A stretch of 64,000 nt of DNA from an uncultured Anaerofilum sp. (GCA_944385935.1 CALWZC010000008.1:62001-126000); one strand, 5' to 3'. Counted from the stretch's first letter, positions 26,298 to 36,424 are shown. The notes: a model not told the origin generated them from the letters alone. Numbers and translations: made by a program.

Positions 26298-29200
26298 TTA
26301 TCCAACTGTCAAATACAAATTGTGCTGGCCACTTACTGGCAAAGCAAATTTGTACAATTCTTGATGTTCTAGATTGATTTCTGCTCTTTTTCCGCTTTCC
26401 AGCAAATACACTGATAGGGAAACAGATTTAATTTGTTTGATGTTAGGAACACTTTTCAGTACATTGGTCAGTTGTGTTACATTTGGTAGAACACCAATGC
26501 TCCAACCATTTCCATCAAAATTCCCATAAATGGGGTCAATAAAAGCAGATAGCCTTTGTTCTGCATCGCCTTTCACCTGAAAAATCCTGTCAAAGCTATC
26601 CACCAAAATTTCTGCTTTTACACAAATTTCCAAAAACTGCGGCTCTGCAATAAACAACTTTCCAGTTTCCAGCAGTTGGCGGCTTACCTTATCTTTCAGA
26701 TATGCCATTACCTGCTGTTGTACCATATCAAAATACTTTCTGCCTCCAAAGTAATCCTTTTGCAGTAATACCAGTGTTACCGCCCCGGGCATTCTTTTTC
26801 CAAAGCCATCTAGCCCAGAAAAACATTTTACTTTATACACTGCTCGACTAGCCTCTCGTGCCAAATTTTCATAGTCACTGGCGGTGACTGCTCTTGCTCG
26901 GTGACTAAAAAATGCAGCCATTCTTGCCATAGCTTCTGCGGCAGTTTCTGGATTGCTACCTCCTACCGTAGGTTCTGGATTGCTAACTCCATTGATATAT
27001 GCAATGTTCTGGTTGAGACGGTTTACTTTTCCTGTTTCTTGGTTGCCTGCCTGTCCGCCACTGGTGGAATACCGAACAAGGATGCTTTGATATGGCTGGG
27101 ATGTGGGAATTTTTCCATACTTTCCATCAGAAAAAGAAATTGTTCCTTCGTTGCGGTCTACTTGATACCACCTACTAGAGGGGCTACCTAAAATAAAATC
27201 CTCTGTTTCTTCCCATCGTACCCAAATATCTGCAACCATACCTGTTTCGTTTCGTTGCTTTTCTACACGATTTTCCTGTTCCAACAAGGCTAGTTCCTCA
27301 TCTTCAATTTGCCCTGTTTCACATACCCATACTTCTACTTGGTACAAGTGTCTATCTGGCAACTGATATTTTTTATTTTCCTCATGAGGTTGAATAAAAA
27401 ATCTTTCTTCCTCTCTGGTACGAATATTCAAAATACGGGTGGTATTCATGAACATCTGGTTTATACAGGGATATAGGTTTGCTTGTCGATAAACATTGGC
27501 TACATCTATAATCCGCATCCAATAGAGATTTTTTCCAAAATATGTACGCCTCTGGAAATCTTCTGCCCCTATCATGGTAACAATACCACTTTTAGTAAGA
27601 CCTTGGGTTTCGTCTACCAAATTAACCTCTTTCCATCCCTTTGGGCTCCAATACTCCCAACGAAGTTTTGGAGAAACGCCCAACAAGGTGTTCTTCATCT
27701 GAAGAAAAAGTTTAATGGGTGCACCTTTTGGCGGAAACTCAAAGCCTAGATACACTGTTTTTTCTTCATTTTCTATTCTTTGGAAGGGACGCAAAGGAGC
27801 AGCCCATCGTTCCAATTGGTAGCCTGCTACATGGTGCTGTTCCATCTGGTTTTCCCATGCTACCCGTAAGGGCATCAAACCTTGAGAGGGGTAAGAATAG
27901 GAAAAGCTGGTTTCTGATAGCAGTGGAGAAATAAAGTTCCCTTTGGTTTTATATAGGTTGTTGATTTTTAAAACTCTGGCACGAATAAAAAAAGTATCAT
28001 GAGAATTGATAACAATTTTTTGCATATCCATGGGGCATACAAAATCCATTATCTTCAACTGTCCTATTGTACCATATTTCGTGGTAAAAATATCACTATA
28101 CCGATTATCTGCAAACAGGCGGCTCCAACCTTGCCCATTGTAATATTCCCAGATTACTTCCTCAATGGTGATGTCATACTCCAAATTGGGGCGAAAATCG
28201 GATTTTTTCATCACCATTTTCCAGTTGATTTCTGGCTGTTTGGGGTCAATTTCCACCGGAAACTTTAAAAAATCCATATTAAATTTTAGCTGAATCTGTG
28301 CTCCTGCTTTGCACAGCACTTCCTCACAGCCAAAATAGACCATATCATATAGCCCCATGCGCTCTCCAAAAGGGAGATATTCCATCAAATTTTGGTCTGT
28401 TCCAGAGGCATGCACCACATCTGGCAGCAGCTCTTCCGCAGAACTGCGCAGGGTAATTTTATCTATGGACATATTTTCTAGAGCAAAAATTTCCTTTGCT
28501 TGGCACCGAATCCAATACCCTGTTTGTTCAAAAAATGTTCCTTCAGCAAAAGGTAAAGCACCATCTGGCCGCATTAGCAAAATTTCTTTTTGGGGCCCAG
28601 TGGTTTGCAATATAGGCTCCCATCCCTGTTCTGTATAATAAGAGAACTGTATACAGCTGGAATCCAACATACTGCGATACAGCTCTAGCATGGTAGGGTC
28701 TTTCAGTTGGGAACCAAAATCCAACTCTATCACTGCTCGTCGGCTAAGCTTTAAAACTGTATCATGACAAAAATAGAGAAAATGACTTTGCAAATTTTGC
28801 CCAAAGGCCTCAAATAGATAAAAAGGAGCGGGTTTCTGCAAAAAATTTTCTCTTTCGTAACAACAACAAATCACATCGGTTTTTCCATCAGTTTCATAGA
28901 TGGTTTCCACTTGAGCTGGTGTTACATACAAGTCATTGACTGTTTCATAAATTAGGTCTTGCTCTTGGTCATCTGTACCTTCTGCCACAGCTTGGGTTCC
29001 TCTGGGAATTTCTACACCATGTTCTACTTGGGGTGCCAAAAAAAATGTCAAATATCCGTAGGCAGGTACAGAGGGCTGTATCTTTGTTCCTAAGTGATTA
29101 AAAAAAGAAAGCTGGTTTTTTTCGGCAGACTGATTAAACAACCGGATGGTTTTAGAAAACATCTCTCCGTAGATGATTGCCAAAGCTGAACCTACATCTG

Positions 29201-29306
29201 GATTTTCTAGGTCAAACCGCCATTCTGGGGTATAGCTTTCTGAAAGGGAATGGAGTTTTTCCAGTATATCCTGTTTGGTTCGTTTATCAATGTCTGGAAT
29301 TTTCAT
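26298..29306 (-). CDS. Large baseplate J-like protein (Afp11-like)
   Basis: This 1,002-aa protein begins with IPDIDKRTKQDIL and EWRFDLENPDVGSALAIIYGEMF. It carries GTISFSDGKYGKIP, SNPEPTVGGSNPETAAEAMARM and RARAVTASDYENLAREAS, the core of baseplate J proteins, late in the chain. CIS clusters commonly carry two such wedge proteins of unequal size in tandem, as here. It lies 15 bases after the gp25 gene, with a clear AAGGGG site. Confidence 0.9.
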   Translation of the reverse strand: MKIPDIDKRTKQDILEKLHSLSESYTPEWRFDLENPDVGSALAIIYGEMFSKTIRLFNQSAEKNQLSFFNHLGTKIQPSVPAYGYLTFFLAPQVEHGVEIPRGTQAVAEGTDDQEQDLIYETVNDLYVTPAQVETIYETDGKTDVICCCYERENFLQKPAPFYLFEAFGQNLQSHFLYFCHDTVLKLSRRAVIELDFGSQLKDPTMLELYRSMLDSSCIQFSYYTEQGWEPILQTTGPQKEILLMRPDGALPFAEGTFFEQTGYWIRCQAKEIFALENMSIDKITLRSSAEELLPDVVHASGTDQNLMEYLPFGERMGLYDMVYFGCEEVLCKAGAQIQLKFNMDFLKFPVEIDPKQPEINWKMVMKKSDFRPNLEYDITIEEVIWEYYNGQGWSRLFADNRYSDIFTTKYGTIGQLKIMDFVCPMDMQKIVINSHDTFFIRARVLKINNLYKTKGNFISPLLSETSFSYSYPSQGLMPLRVAWENQMEQHHVAGYQLERWAAPLRPFQRIENEEKTVYLGFEFPPKGAPIKLFLQMKNTLLGVSPKLRWEYWSPKGWKEVNLVDETQGLTKSGIVTMIGAEDFQRRTYFGKNLYWMRIIDVANVYRQANLYPCINQMFMNTTRILNIRTREEERFFIQPHEENKKYQLPDRHLYQVEVWVCETGQIEDEELALLEQENRVEKQRNETGMVADIWVRWEETEDFILGSPSSRWYQVDRNEGTISFSDGKYGKIPTSQPYQSILVRYSTSGGQAGNQETGKVNRLNQNIAYINGVSNPEPTVGGSNPETAAEAMARMAAFFSHRARAVTASDYENLAREASRAVYKVKCFSGLDGFGKRMPGAVTLVLLQKDYFGGRKYFDMVQQQVMAYLKDKVSRQLLETGKLFIAEPQFLEICVKAEILVDSFDRIFQVKGDAEQRLSAFIDPIYGNFDGNGWSIGVLPNVTQLTNVLKSVPNIKQIKSVSLSVYLLESGKRAEINLEHQELYKFALPVSGQHNLYLTVG

Positions 29307-29321
29307 CTAAGTTCCCCTTTC

Positions 29322-29738
29322 TTAGCCATTTCCCTCATTTAAATAAAAAGGATACACCAGATTATATGGGTTGTTGGTAGAGCGTACAATATAGCTAATA
29401 TGTATGTTTAGTTGTGAAGCATTTTCCTTATCTATTTCAATCTGTACATTTATATCTGTAACTCTTGGTTCCCATCGGATGATAGCATCCTCTACTTCTT
29501 GTTCCATCTGAACTAAGGTTGTATAGTCTGTTTCTCCAAACATATACTTGGACAAGCCACATCCAAAGTCAGGGTTCATCATCCGTTCTCCCTTTCTGGT
29601 CATCAGAATAATGCGGATGGATTCAGCTACATTATCCTCGTAACCAGAAACTTGCATACGCCCTGTTACAGGGTCTACTTGGGGAGGGAATTTCCACCCC
29701 ACGCCTAAAAATTCTTTTGCTTCTTCTTTTCCTAACAT
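29322..29738 (-). CDS. Baseplate wedge protein gp25-like (Afp9-like)
   Basis: This 138-aa protein has VGWKFPPQVDPVTGRMQVSG, ESIRIILMTRKGERMMNPDFGCGLSKYMF, and EDAIIRWEPRVTDINVQI, the standard pattern of the GPW/gp25 family. The EPR motif near residue 90 is part of the sheath initiation surface. Gp25 begins sheath polymerisation on the baseplate. It is placed 104 bases after the spike gene, typical CIS order (spike, gp25, baseplate J). Confidence 0.93.
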   Translation of the reverse strand: MLGKEEAKEFLGVGWKFPPQVDPVTGRMQVSGYEDNVAESIRIILMTRKGERMMNPDFGCGLSKYMFGETDYTTLVQMEQEVEDAIIRWEPRVTDINVQIEIDKENASQLNIHISYIVRSTNNPYNLVYPFYLNEGNG

Positions 29739-29842
29739 ACAGTTCCCTTCCTTGTATATCCCCTTTGCACAGGCGTTTGTACCACTAAATTATTACCACA
29801 AATACCAATGCTGCTTTTTTCATTTTTACAGCTAAATTCTAC

Positions 29843-30661
29843 CTAGTTGATTTTCACCATGCTGCCCTTTACCTCCAACATACCGGAGCTTTCCACACCA
29901 GTTTTGGAAGTTCCTTTAATGGTGGTAGCACTGCCACTGGCCTCCAGGGTACCGCTGGCATTCACCTTGATAGAGTCCCCTTTTAACTCGCTGGATTTTC
30001 CCTTCATCTGCAAGCTAGAAGCCGCTTCTATTTGAATGTTGGTGGTATTTGCCTTAATTGTTTTATTTTCTCCATCCAACAATAGCAGTTCATTTCCTGC
30101 TGCCTGAAAGGAAATTTTCTTTTCTGCCTGCACAGTAATGGCACCATTTTGGCAATCCAGCTTGAGCAAGTTTTTCCCATCCTTATCCGCAATGGTGATA
30201 ACTTGGGGTTTATCTTCCAGTTTCATCTTTAGTCCTGTAGCTGTCTGGACACAAATATTTTCGGCATCTTTGGTTTCTTCAAAGATAATTTCATGTCCAC
30301 CTTTGGTGCGGATTTTTTTTAGGGCATTTGTTTCCTGTGCTGTATTTTCTGGCAATGGATTTTCTTTGTTCCAAACACTTCCAATGACGAAAGGAAATTC
30401 TGCCACACCATTGTCATAGGCTACCAGAACCTCGTCATTCACTTCGGGGTGAAAATAAATTCCGTATTTTGGCCCCCCGTAAGGTGTTGCCACTGGAATC
30501 CAATCTGTAATATTTTCATTTGATTCTTCCAGATGGATTTTTACCTTTACCATACCGGGATGGTCTTTGTCCCAGTTCTGAACCACAGTGCCTGTGGTAA
30601 TGTGGTTGCCATTTTGTTCGGCTTTTTTGCTGGATTTTTGCAGTTCCTCATACATTCCCAT
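29843..30661 (-). CDS. Spike protein, gp5/VgrG C-terminal-like (baseplate protein V)
   Basis: This 272-aa protein has an OB-fold (TGTVVQNWDKDHPGMVKVKI, ITDWIPVATPYGGPKYGIYFHPEVNDEVLVAYDNG) followed by a long run of short beta repeats (for example ANTTNIQIEAASSLQMKGKSS) typical of a triple beta-helix needle. It would be the central spike on which the PAAR-like tip sits. In many CIS this part is fused to the gp27-like part as VgrG/Afp8; here the hub is encoded separately 26 bases upstream. AAGGAG precedes the ATG. Confidence 0.9.
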   Translation of the reverse strand: MGMYEELQKSSKKAEQNGNHITTGTVVQNWDKDHPGMVKVKIHLEESNENITDWIPVATPYGGPKYGIYFHPEVNDEVLVAYDNGVAEFPFVIGSVWNKENPLPENTAQETNALKKIRTKGGHEIIFEETKDAENICVQTATGLKMKLEDKPQVITIADKDGKNLLKLDCQNGAITVQAEKKISFQAAGNELLLLDGENKTIKANTTNIQIEAASSLQMKGKSSELKGDSIKVNASGTLEASGSATTIKGTSKTGVESSGMLEVKGSMVKIN

Positions 30662-30687
30662 GGCTTTTGCTCCTTCTTATGGATGGC

Positions 30688-31758
30688 TTAGCCGCCCAAA
30701 TCCAATTTTGTGGTAAAGCCGCTTGTATCTATGCTGTGTTCCACTTTTTGTATGTAATAGTTTCGGTTTAGAGGTGGGCCCAAACGGTCACACGTTACAA
30801 AGCGGCCGGGCACTAATTCTGGCAGCCCTATACAGGTAAGGTTAGCGTCAATGCCTTTTTCCTTTTCTTTGCGAATAGCGTCCTCAATCCACTCTTCTGC
30901 CTTTTGTCGGCTATCAATGGAAGGGGAAGCATATACCGTTGGAGGAGGGGAAGCCAATGCTTTCTTTTTTACAAATTCAGATTGATAGGTTTTGCTTACA
31001 TAAATTTCCTTTTTAGAATTGGGCTCTTTACCAATAACCTGAAATTTTTTCACCTGATAACTCATACTAGTGGAAAAAGATACAATGCCCCCTCCCATCC
31101 ATGTGAGAGTAACAATGGGCTTGCTGTTTTTGTTTTTTTCTTGGTAGTAAACATCCTCCCCCAAAACAAAAAAATCTTTGCCCATTTCTTTACTCATACG
31201 CATTACAAAATCATAATCCGATTCTTTGTTTTGTTTCAAATGGAAGGGTTCTTGCTCTGCTGTGTCAGCCTCTACTTTTAGCGAGCTATACAACTTGCGG
31301 TAGGGTTCCAGCACCTTTTTTACCGCATCCGAAGGGGCCTTCACTTCCAGCTGTCGCACCCGATTGGACTCCATCATTAACTTTCGTAAATCCATCATAG
31401 TGATTCGTAATGAAGGGGAAAAATTGTACTCCACCTCAACTTCTGTAATAAAACCTACAAAAATCAGAGTGGTAGAAGAACCATATCCTATTTCAACTTC
31501 CACCTTTTCACCCAGACACAATTTGTCCAAAATTTCGGGATAAAACCTAGATTTTGTTCTGTCATAGGCATTTGCAACTGTAAAATTGCAGGTGTTAGCA
31601 CTATCATAAGAAAGAGAAATACGCAAATCTTGCACCAAAATTTTCCCAGACTGTGCCATCTCTTTTCCACCAACAAGAATGCGAAAAGCAGGGTTAGAAA
31701 AATTTTTATATTTTTTTACTAGTTGCCCATAGCTATAACTGCTTGACATTAAGCTCAT
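30688..31758 (-). CDS. Spike hub protein, gp27-like (late control protein D family)
   Basis: This 356-aa protein has the late control D pattern: PAFRILVGGKEM, DLRISLSYDSANTCNFTVANAYD, KVEVEIGYGSSTTLIFVGFITEVEVEY, and ESDYDFVMRMSKEMGKDFFV. It ends with CIGLPELVPGRFVTCDRLGPPLNRNYYIQ. It forms the trimeric hub that joins the tube to the spike and is the equivalent of the N-terminal half of VgrG. The next gene encodes the gp5-like half. AGAGGA lies upstream of the ATG. Confidence 0.9.
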   Translation of the reverse strand: MSLMSSSYSYGQLVKKYKNFSNPAFRILVGGKEMAQSGKILVQDLRISLSYDSANTCNFTVANAYDRTKSRFYPEILDKLCLGEKVEVEIGYGSSTTLIFVGFITEVEVEYNFSPSLRITMMDLRKLMMESNRVRQLEVKAPSDAVKKVLEPYRKLYSSLKVEADTAEQEPFHLKQNKESDYDFVMRMSKEMGKDFFVLGEDVYYQEKNKNSKPIVTLTWMGGGIVSFSTSMSYQVKKFQVIGKEPNSKKEIYVSKTYQSEFVKKKALASPPPTVYASPSIDSRQKAEEWIEDAIRKEKEKGIDANLTCIGLPELVPGRFVTCDRLGPPLNRNYYIQKVEHSIDTSGFTTKLDLGG

Positions 31759-31792
31759 TTTTTCTGTTCATTCCTCTTTATGGTCGTAAACT

Positions 31793-32455
31793 TTACAGTG
31801 CAGGAATTTTCAACACCTGCCCGGGATAAATATCCAAGGGATTCAAAATTCCATTGGCTTTTGCAATAACACGCCATGCCTCTTGGTCTCCATATTCCTC
31901 CAATGCCAAATTCCAAAGCTGCATTCCTGCTGTAACAGTTCTACGTTTTGTTCGGTCGGGCGATTCTAAGGGCTGCCTACGTTTTCTGGCTGCCACATCC
32001 AAAACCGATTTTAATGTCAAATCCAGCTTTGCACGTACAGGGGTTCCCTCGCTGGTAAACATGGTGTAACTTTGGCTTACATCTGTAACAATACCATAAA
32101 AATTCAAATCACCCCATGAAAACCGCACCTCTGGAGGGCGATGGAGTTTTCCTTGAATGTAAAGTAGGTCTGTAATCTTCCGAACAATGGGAGCTACACT
32201 TTTGCTGGGTATCACTTTTACATCATGGTCAGCGGTCATAATTCTGCGTTGGTTGGTATCCAACTGCAAACTAAGGGTTAGGGTTTGCAAATTGCCCGCC
32301 ACATATTGCATAATTGGCCCATCTACCCCAGGAAGAACGGTTTCCGCATAATTTGCCGATTCAGAAAGATTGTATTCTGTGGGGTTAAACATTACCTCTA
32401 TTTCATCGGTTTTATTTTCTCCATATACATACAATTTTGCTTTTTTTAAAGCCAT
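31793..32455 (-). CDS. Tube-to-baseplate adaptor with LysM domain (Afp7-like)
   Basis: This 220-aa protein has MFNPTEYNLSESANYAE and VDGPIMQYVAGNLQTLTLSLQ, as in the CIS tube/adaptor family, and ends in a LysM-type segment (LWNLALEEYGD, ANGILNPLDIYPGQVLKIP). In phages and CIS this protein caps the hub and starts tube growth. AAAAGGAGGGG precedes the ATG; 24 bases separate it from the repeat protein gene. Confidence 0.92.
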   Translation of the reverse strand: MALKKAKLYVYGENKTDEIEVMFNPTEYNLSESANYAETVLPGVDGPIMQYVAGNLQTLTLSLQLDTNQRRIMTADHDVKVIPSKSVAPIVRKITDLLYIQGKLHRPPEVRFSWGDLNFYGIVTDVSQSYTMFTSEGTPVRAKLDLTLKSVLDVAARKRRQPLESPDRTKRRTVTAGMQLWNLALEEYGDQEAWRVIAKANGILNPLDIYPGQVLKIPAL

Positions 32456-32479
32456 TCATCACCCCTCCTTTTATTGACT

Positions 32480-35400
32480 TTATCCACCTCGTCTTTGGCG
32501 TTCCATCCGCATTTGTCTTTGAATTTCCTTCATCACTTGGTCTGCTAATTGGTGAGCTGTGGGAACTGTTTCCCTTGGAACGGAATTTTTTCGCAAAAGC
32601 TGAGTAATTTGTTCCTCTTGTTGCTTCAACTGTCTTTCCAGTTTTTTTAATGCACCTGTTTGCTGTTCCAAATCCTGTGCCTGCTGGTTCTGCACTTTTT
32701 TAATATAGCGCAACTGTGTTTGTGCTTCTGTTACAGGCTGTTGTGGAGGTGTGTCCTCCTTCTGCGCAGGTCGCCGGTAGGCAAGGTCGCTTCTGTTCAC
32801 ATAGGTATTGGTGTAGGAAAAGGTATTTTGTTGATGTTTATTCAGCTGCATGTTTTCCTTTTCCGTAGGTAGAAAACCTGTTTTTGTGAACACAGGCTGT
32901 ATTTTTTCTATTTGATGTATGATAGCAGTTGACAAAGTTTGACTGGTATTAGGTTCTTTTTGTCGGAGAGAAGGATTTTCCTGTAAAACACGCCTAGTAT
33001 GGTGAAACTCCTTTCGGCTCCATAGTTCTTGTATTCCCTTTCCCACAAAACTTGTCCCCGATTTTTCCAATGCAACAAAAAACTTATTCCATTGCTGTTG
33101 TGTTTCTAAAAATGTCTGTTTTGTCAGTACAAGATTTTCTGTCTGTTGCCCATGGTGCACAGGATTTACCTTTTGCACAGGTTTTGCAACGTTTTGCTTT
33201 CTACCTTCAACCAAACTTGAATATGGTTTTATAGTTCGATTTTCCTGTACTTTTTTCTGTACATTGTCAGGAAGCCTTTGAGAAATTGGAACAGAAGCAA
33301 CTGCAAAACCTTCTGCCTTTGGAGGTTGGTTTCTGTGCAAATTACTTGGCAGAAAATTGGATGTTGGTAGCATTGCGGTTCTGTCATTCTGCTTTTGCAA
33401 AACTACACTAGGAACCTCTGTCCTCATAGTAGAAGAAGATACAGATTGTTGTGGTTGTTTTTTATCTGGATAGAATCTATGTTGTATGGATTCAAAATTT
33501 TTAGAAACCAAAATCGATTGTATTGGGTTGTTTTGCTGAGGCAATGGTTTTCCATTGCTTTGCAAGATTTGTTGCTTCTTTTCAGCTTTTGGGTGCAACC
33601 ATAGATTGTTTGTTATGGTCTGGTCATTGGATAGAAATTTCTGCAATACAAAAGTTTTATCATCACAAACTTTTTCCTCAACTCGTTGCAGCAATTCTCT
33701 TTGCCAGCTATCTCCCCTTTGGGAATTGATTGGCGAAGCTGCTTTTTCTTTTGCTATTTGCTGCTGGAAAATGGTTCTATCTCTATTTTGCTGGATTTGT
33801 TGGATTGTTAAAGGTTGAAATAGATTCTCCCTTATCCAATGGCTCTGCTGCCAGATATTCATTGCCTGTTGCTGCACAGAAACATGTTTCCACACAAGAG
33901 GCTTTCTTTCTCCTACTCCATTTTCTGCAACCACTGGATTTCCTTTGACAACTTCTCTTACAACTGCACCTTGTCCAATCTCTCCACTGCTCTGCCTTGG
34001 GGAAGTTCTGCTTTGCAATGCTTCTTGGCTATCCTGTGGCCTTTGCCTATCTCCATTGGCAATAATTGTGGTTTCCTTGCTCTTTATAGTGCTTTGTTTG
34101 TGTATTTCTCTTTGCAGCCATTCTTGTTGCAATAGAAAAGAGTTATTCTCTTGGTAGGATTTTTCCTCCACCCGTTGCAATAGTTCTCTGTGCCAAATTT
34201 CTGCCCTTTGGGAATTGATTGGCAAAGCTGCTCGTTTTTTTGCTGTTTGCTGCTGGAAAATGGTTCTATCTCTATTTTGCTGGATTCGTTGGATTGTTAG
34301 AGGTTGAAACAGATTCTCCCTTATCCAATGGCTTTGCTGCCAGATATTCATTGCCTGTTGCTGTACAGAAACATGTTTCCATATTAGAGGCTTTCTTTCC
34401 CCTGCTCCATTTCCTGCAACCACTGGATTTCCCTTGGCAACTTCTCTTACAACTGCACCTTGTCCAATCTCTCCACTACTCTGCCTTGGGGAAGTTCTGC
34501 TTTGGAATGCTTCTTTGCTATCCTGTGGCCTTTGCCTATCTCCATTGGCAATAATTGCGGTTTCCTTGCTGTTTATAGTGCTTTGTTTATGTATCTCTCT
34601 TTGCAGCCATTCTTGTTGCAATAGAAAAGAGTTGTTCTCTTGGTAGGATTTTTCTTCAACTCGCTGTAGCAATTCTCTTTGCCAGCCATCTCCCCTTTGG
34701 GAATTGATTGGCAAAGCTACTCTTTCTTTTGCTGTTTGCCGCTGGAAAATGGTTCTATCTCTATTTTGCTGGATTTGTTGGATTGTTAGAGGTTGAAATA
34801 GATTCTCGCTTATCCAATGGCTTTGTTGCCAGATATTCATTGCCTGTTGCTGCACAGAAACATGTTTCCACACAAGAGGCTTTCTTTCTCCTACTCCATT
34901 TTCTGCAACCACTGGATTTCCTTTGACAACTTCTCTTACAACTGCACCTTGTCCAATCTCTCCACTACTCTGCCTTGGGGAAGTTCTGCTTTGCAATGCT
35001 TCTTTGCTATCCTGTGGCCTTTGCCTATCTCCATTGGCAATAATTGTGGTTTCCTTGCTGTTTATAGTGCTTTGTTTATGTATCTCTCTTTGCAGCCATT
35101 CTTGTTGCAATAGAAAAGAGTTGTTCTCTTGGTAGGATTTTTCTTCAACTCGCTGTAGCAATTCTCTTTGCCAGCCATCTCCCCTTTGGGAATTGATTGG
35201 CAAAGATGCTTTTTCTTTTGCTGCTTGTTGCTGGAAAATGGTTCTATCTCTATTTTGCTGGATTTGTTGGATTGTTAGAGGTTGAAATAGATTCTCCCTT
35301 GTCCAATGGCTTTGCTGCCAGATATTCATTGCCTGTTGCTGCACTGAAATACGGTTCCATACAAGGGGCTTTCTTTCCCCTGCTCCATTTCCTGCAACCA

Positions 35401-36424
35401 CTGAATTTCCTTTGACAACTTCTCTTACAACTGCACCTTGCCCAATCTCTCCACTACTCTGCCTTTGGGAAGTTCCCCTTTGCAATACTTCTTGGCTGTT
35501 ATATGGTATTTCGGCATTGTTTTCTAACTTTACCCAAAAATTGCTTATAGAAGAATTTGTGTTAGGAATCTTTTGTTGCTCTTGAAAAAAATAAATCTCT
35601 TTTTGTTCCAACTGTGGAGTGTACCGGAAATTATACCGTGGCTCTGGTGGATAGAACCTATCAAAACCAAACCGCCAAACTGCCGCCTCTGTGTTGGCGG
35701 CAGTAGTTATTTTTCGATGTACCTGCTCTCTGTAAAGAATAGCGTCTGTAAGGGTAAAATTTTGCTCTTGGCAATTTTCTATCCTTGTCAACGCCACATA
35801 AGGCAATAGCTGATGAAAAAAATTCGTTTGCTTTGTAATAATCCGACCCATGGATGGGCTTTTATGGGTATCCTTTAAAAAATAAACAGGAGATGTTTGT
35901 ATATTTTTTTGTATCTCCTTGTTGTTTACTGTGTTAGTAGTCAAAACAGAAGTGGGGTTCTGTTTTGGATATTGCTGCAAAATATTCTTTATTTTTTCTG
36001 TAATAGTATGATGGTATGTGGAATTACTTTGTAAAGTTACATTTTCCAACTGTTGGCGAAGGGTATGAAATTGTTTTTGCAACTGGTAAACTGTATGATT
36101 AACAGTTTTGTTATTGGGTTGAACGTCTCTAGAAAAAGATGTGCTGTTATTGATAAGATTTTGATAGTAAGAGAAATTTTGTAGGATATTTTCCAAAAAG
36201 ATACGGGGATTTCCAATCCAAACCTGTTCTTGGTTGTTTGAAATATATTGCAACAACACAGACATATCCAATAAAACATTGGCAAATACTCCTTGTTGTT
36301 GCTCTGTTTCTTGGGATTGCAAAAAAACTAAGCTGGGAGATTCCACTTGAGAAGGAAAGACGGTTGTATATTTTTCAATAATGCTGGAAGCAAATAAACT
36401 GCTACGCATTCCCAACGTACTCAC
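32480..36424 (-). CDS. 1,314-aa Gln-rich repeat protein, candidate tape measure
   Basis: No known family is recognised. The protein is very rich in Gln, Asn and charged residues, lacks membrane segments, and contains 3.66 near-identical 163-residue repeats (about residues 322-918). The C-terminus is a Gln-rich coiled coil (ALKKLERQLKQQEEQITQLLRK). The start is GTG at 36424, seven bases after AAAGGAGG. It lies between the second tube gene and the adaptor gene, and no other tape measure gene is seen. Its size would suit a ruler, since an extended helix of this length spans nearly 200 nm. Other possibilities are a disordered scaffold or filler in the tube lumen. Confidence 0.75.
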   Translation of the reverse strand: MSTLGMRSSLFASSIIEKYTTVFPSQVESPSLVFLQSQETEQQQGVFANVLLDMSVLLQYISNNQEQVWIGNPRIFLENILQNFSYYQNLINNSTSFSRDVQPNNKTVNHTVYQLQKQFHTLRQQLENVTLQSNSTYHHTITEKIKNILQQYPKQNPTSVLTTNTVNNKEIQKNIQTSPVYFLKDTHKSPSMGRIITKQTNFFHQLLPYVALTRIENCQEQNFTLTDAILYREQVHRKITTAANTEAAVWRFGFDRFYPPEPRYNFRYTPQLEQKEIYFFQEQQKIPNTNSSISNFWVKLENNAEIPYNSQEVLQRGTSQRQSSGEIGQGAVVREVVKGNSVVAGNGAGERKPLVWNRISVQQQAMNIWQQSHWTRENLFQPLTIQQIQQNRDRTIFQQQAAKEKASLPINSQRGDGWQRELLQRVEEKSYQENNSFLLQQEWLQREIHKQSTINSKETTIIANGDRQRPQDSKEALQSRTSPRQSSGEIGQGAVVREVVKGNPVVAENGVGERKPLVWKHVSVQQQAMNIWQQSHWISENLFQPLTIQQIQQNRDRTIFQRQTAKERVALPINSQRGDGWQRELLQRVEEKSYQENNSFLLQQEWLQREIHKQSTINSKETAIIANGDRQRPQDSKEAFQSRTSPRQSSGEIGQGAVVREVAKGNPVVAGNGAGERKPLIWKHVSVQQQAMNIWQQSHWIRENLFQPLTIQRIQQNRDRTIFQQQTAKKRAALPINSQRAEIWHRELLQRVEEKSYQENNSFLLQQEWLQREIHKQSTIKSKETTIIANGDRQRPQDSQEALQSRTSPRQSSGEIGQGAVVREVVKGNPVVAENGVGERKPLVWKHVSVQQQAMNIWQQSHWIRENLFQPLTIQQIQQNRDRTIFQQQIAKEKAASPINSQRGDSWQRELLQRVEEKVCDDKTFVLQKFLSNDQTITNNLWLHPKAEKKQQILQSNGKPLPQQNNPIQSILVSKNFESIQHRFYPDKKQPQQSVSSSTMRTEVPSVVLQKQNDRTAMLPTSNFLPSNLHRNQPPKAEGFAVASVPISQRLPDNVQKKVQENRTIKPYSSLVEGRKQNVAKPVQKVNPVHHGQQTENLVLTKQTFLETQQQWNKFFVALEKSGTSFVGKGIQELWSRKEFHHTRRVLQENPSLRQKEPNTSQTLSTAIIHQIEKIQPVFTKTGFLPTEKENMQLNKHQQNTFSYTNTYVNRSDLAYRRPAQKEDTPPQQPVTEAQTQLRYIKKVQNQQAQDLEQQTGALKKLERQLKQQEEQITQLLRKNSVPRETVPTAHQLADQVMKEIQRQMRMERQRRGG
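33671..35461 (-). repeat. 489-bp in-frame tandem repeats (3.66 copies)
   Basis: Three full copies (35461-34973, 34972-34484, 34483-33995) and one of 324 bases (33994-33671) lie head to tail inside the long repeat gene. Each full copy is exactly 489 bases, 163 codons. Protein differences between copies are few (for example GNSVVAGN against GNPVVAEN). The high identity at the DNA level means recent duplication or ongoing homogenisation and makes copy number changes likely. Confidence 0.95.

Noticed and set aside
33395-35415. Many rightward Leu/Phe-rich frames repeated every 489 bases
   Set aside because: They are the antisense shadow of the repeat protein gene; Gln/Asn codons on one strand read as Leu/Val/Phe on the other.
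33671-35461. CRISPR array or transposon repeats
   Set aside because: Units are 489 bases, in frame, without spacers or terminal inverted repeats.
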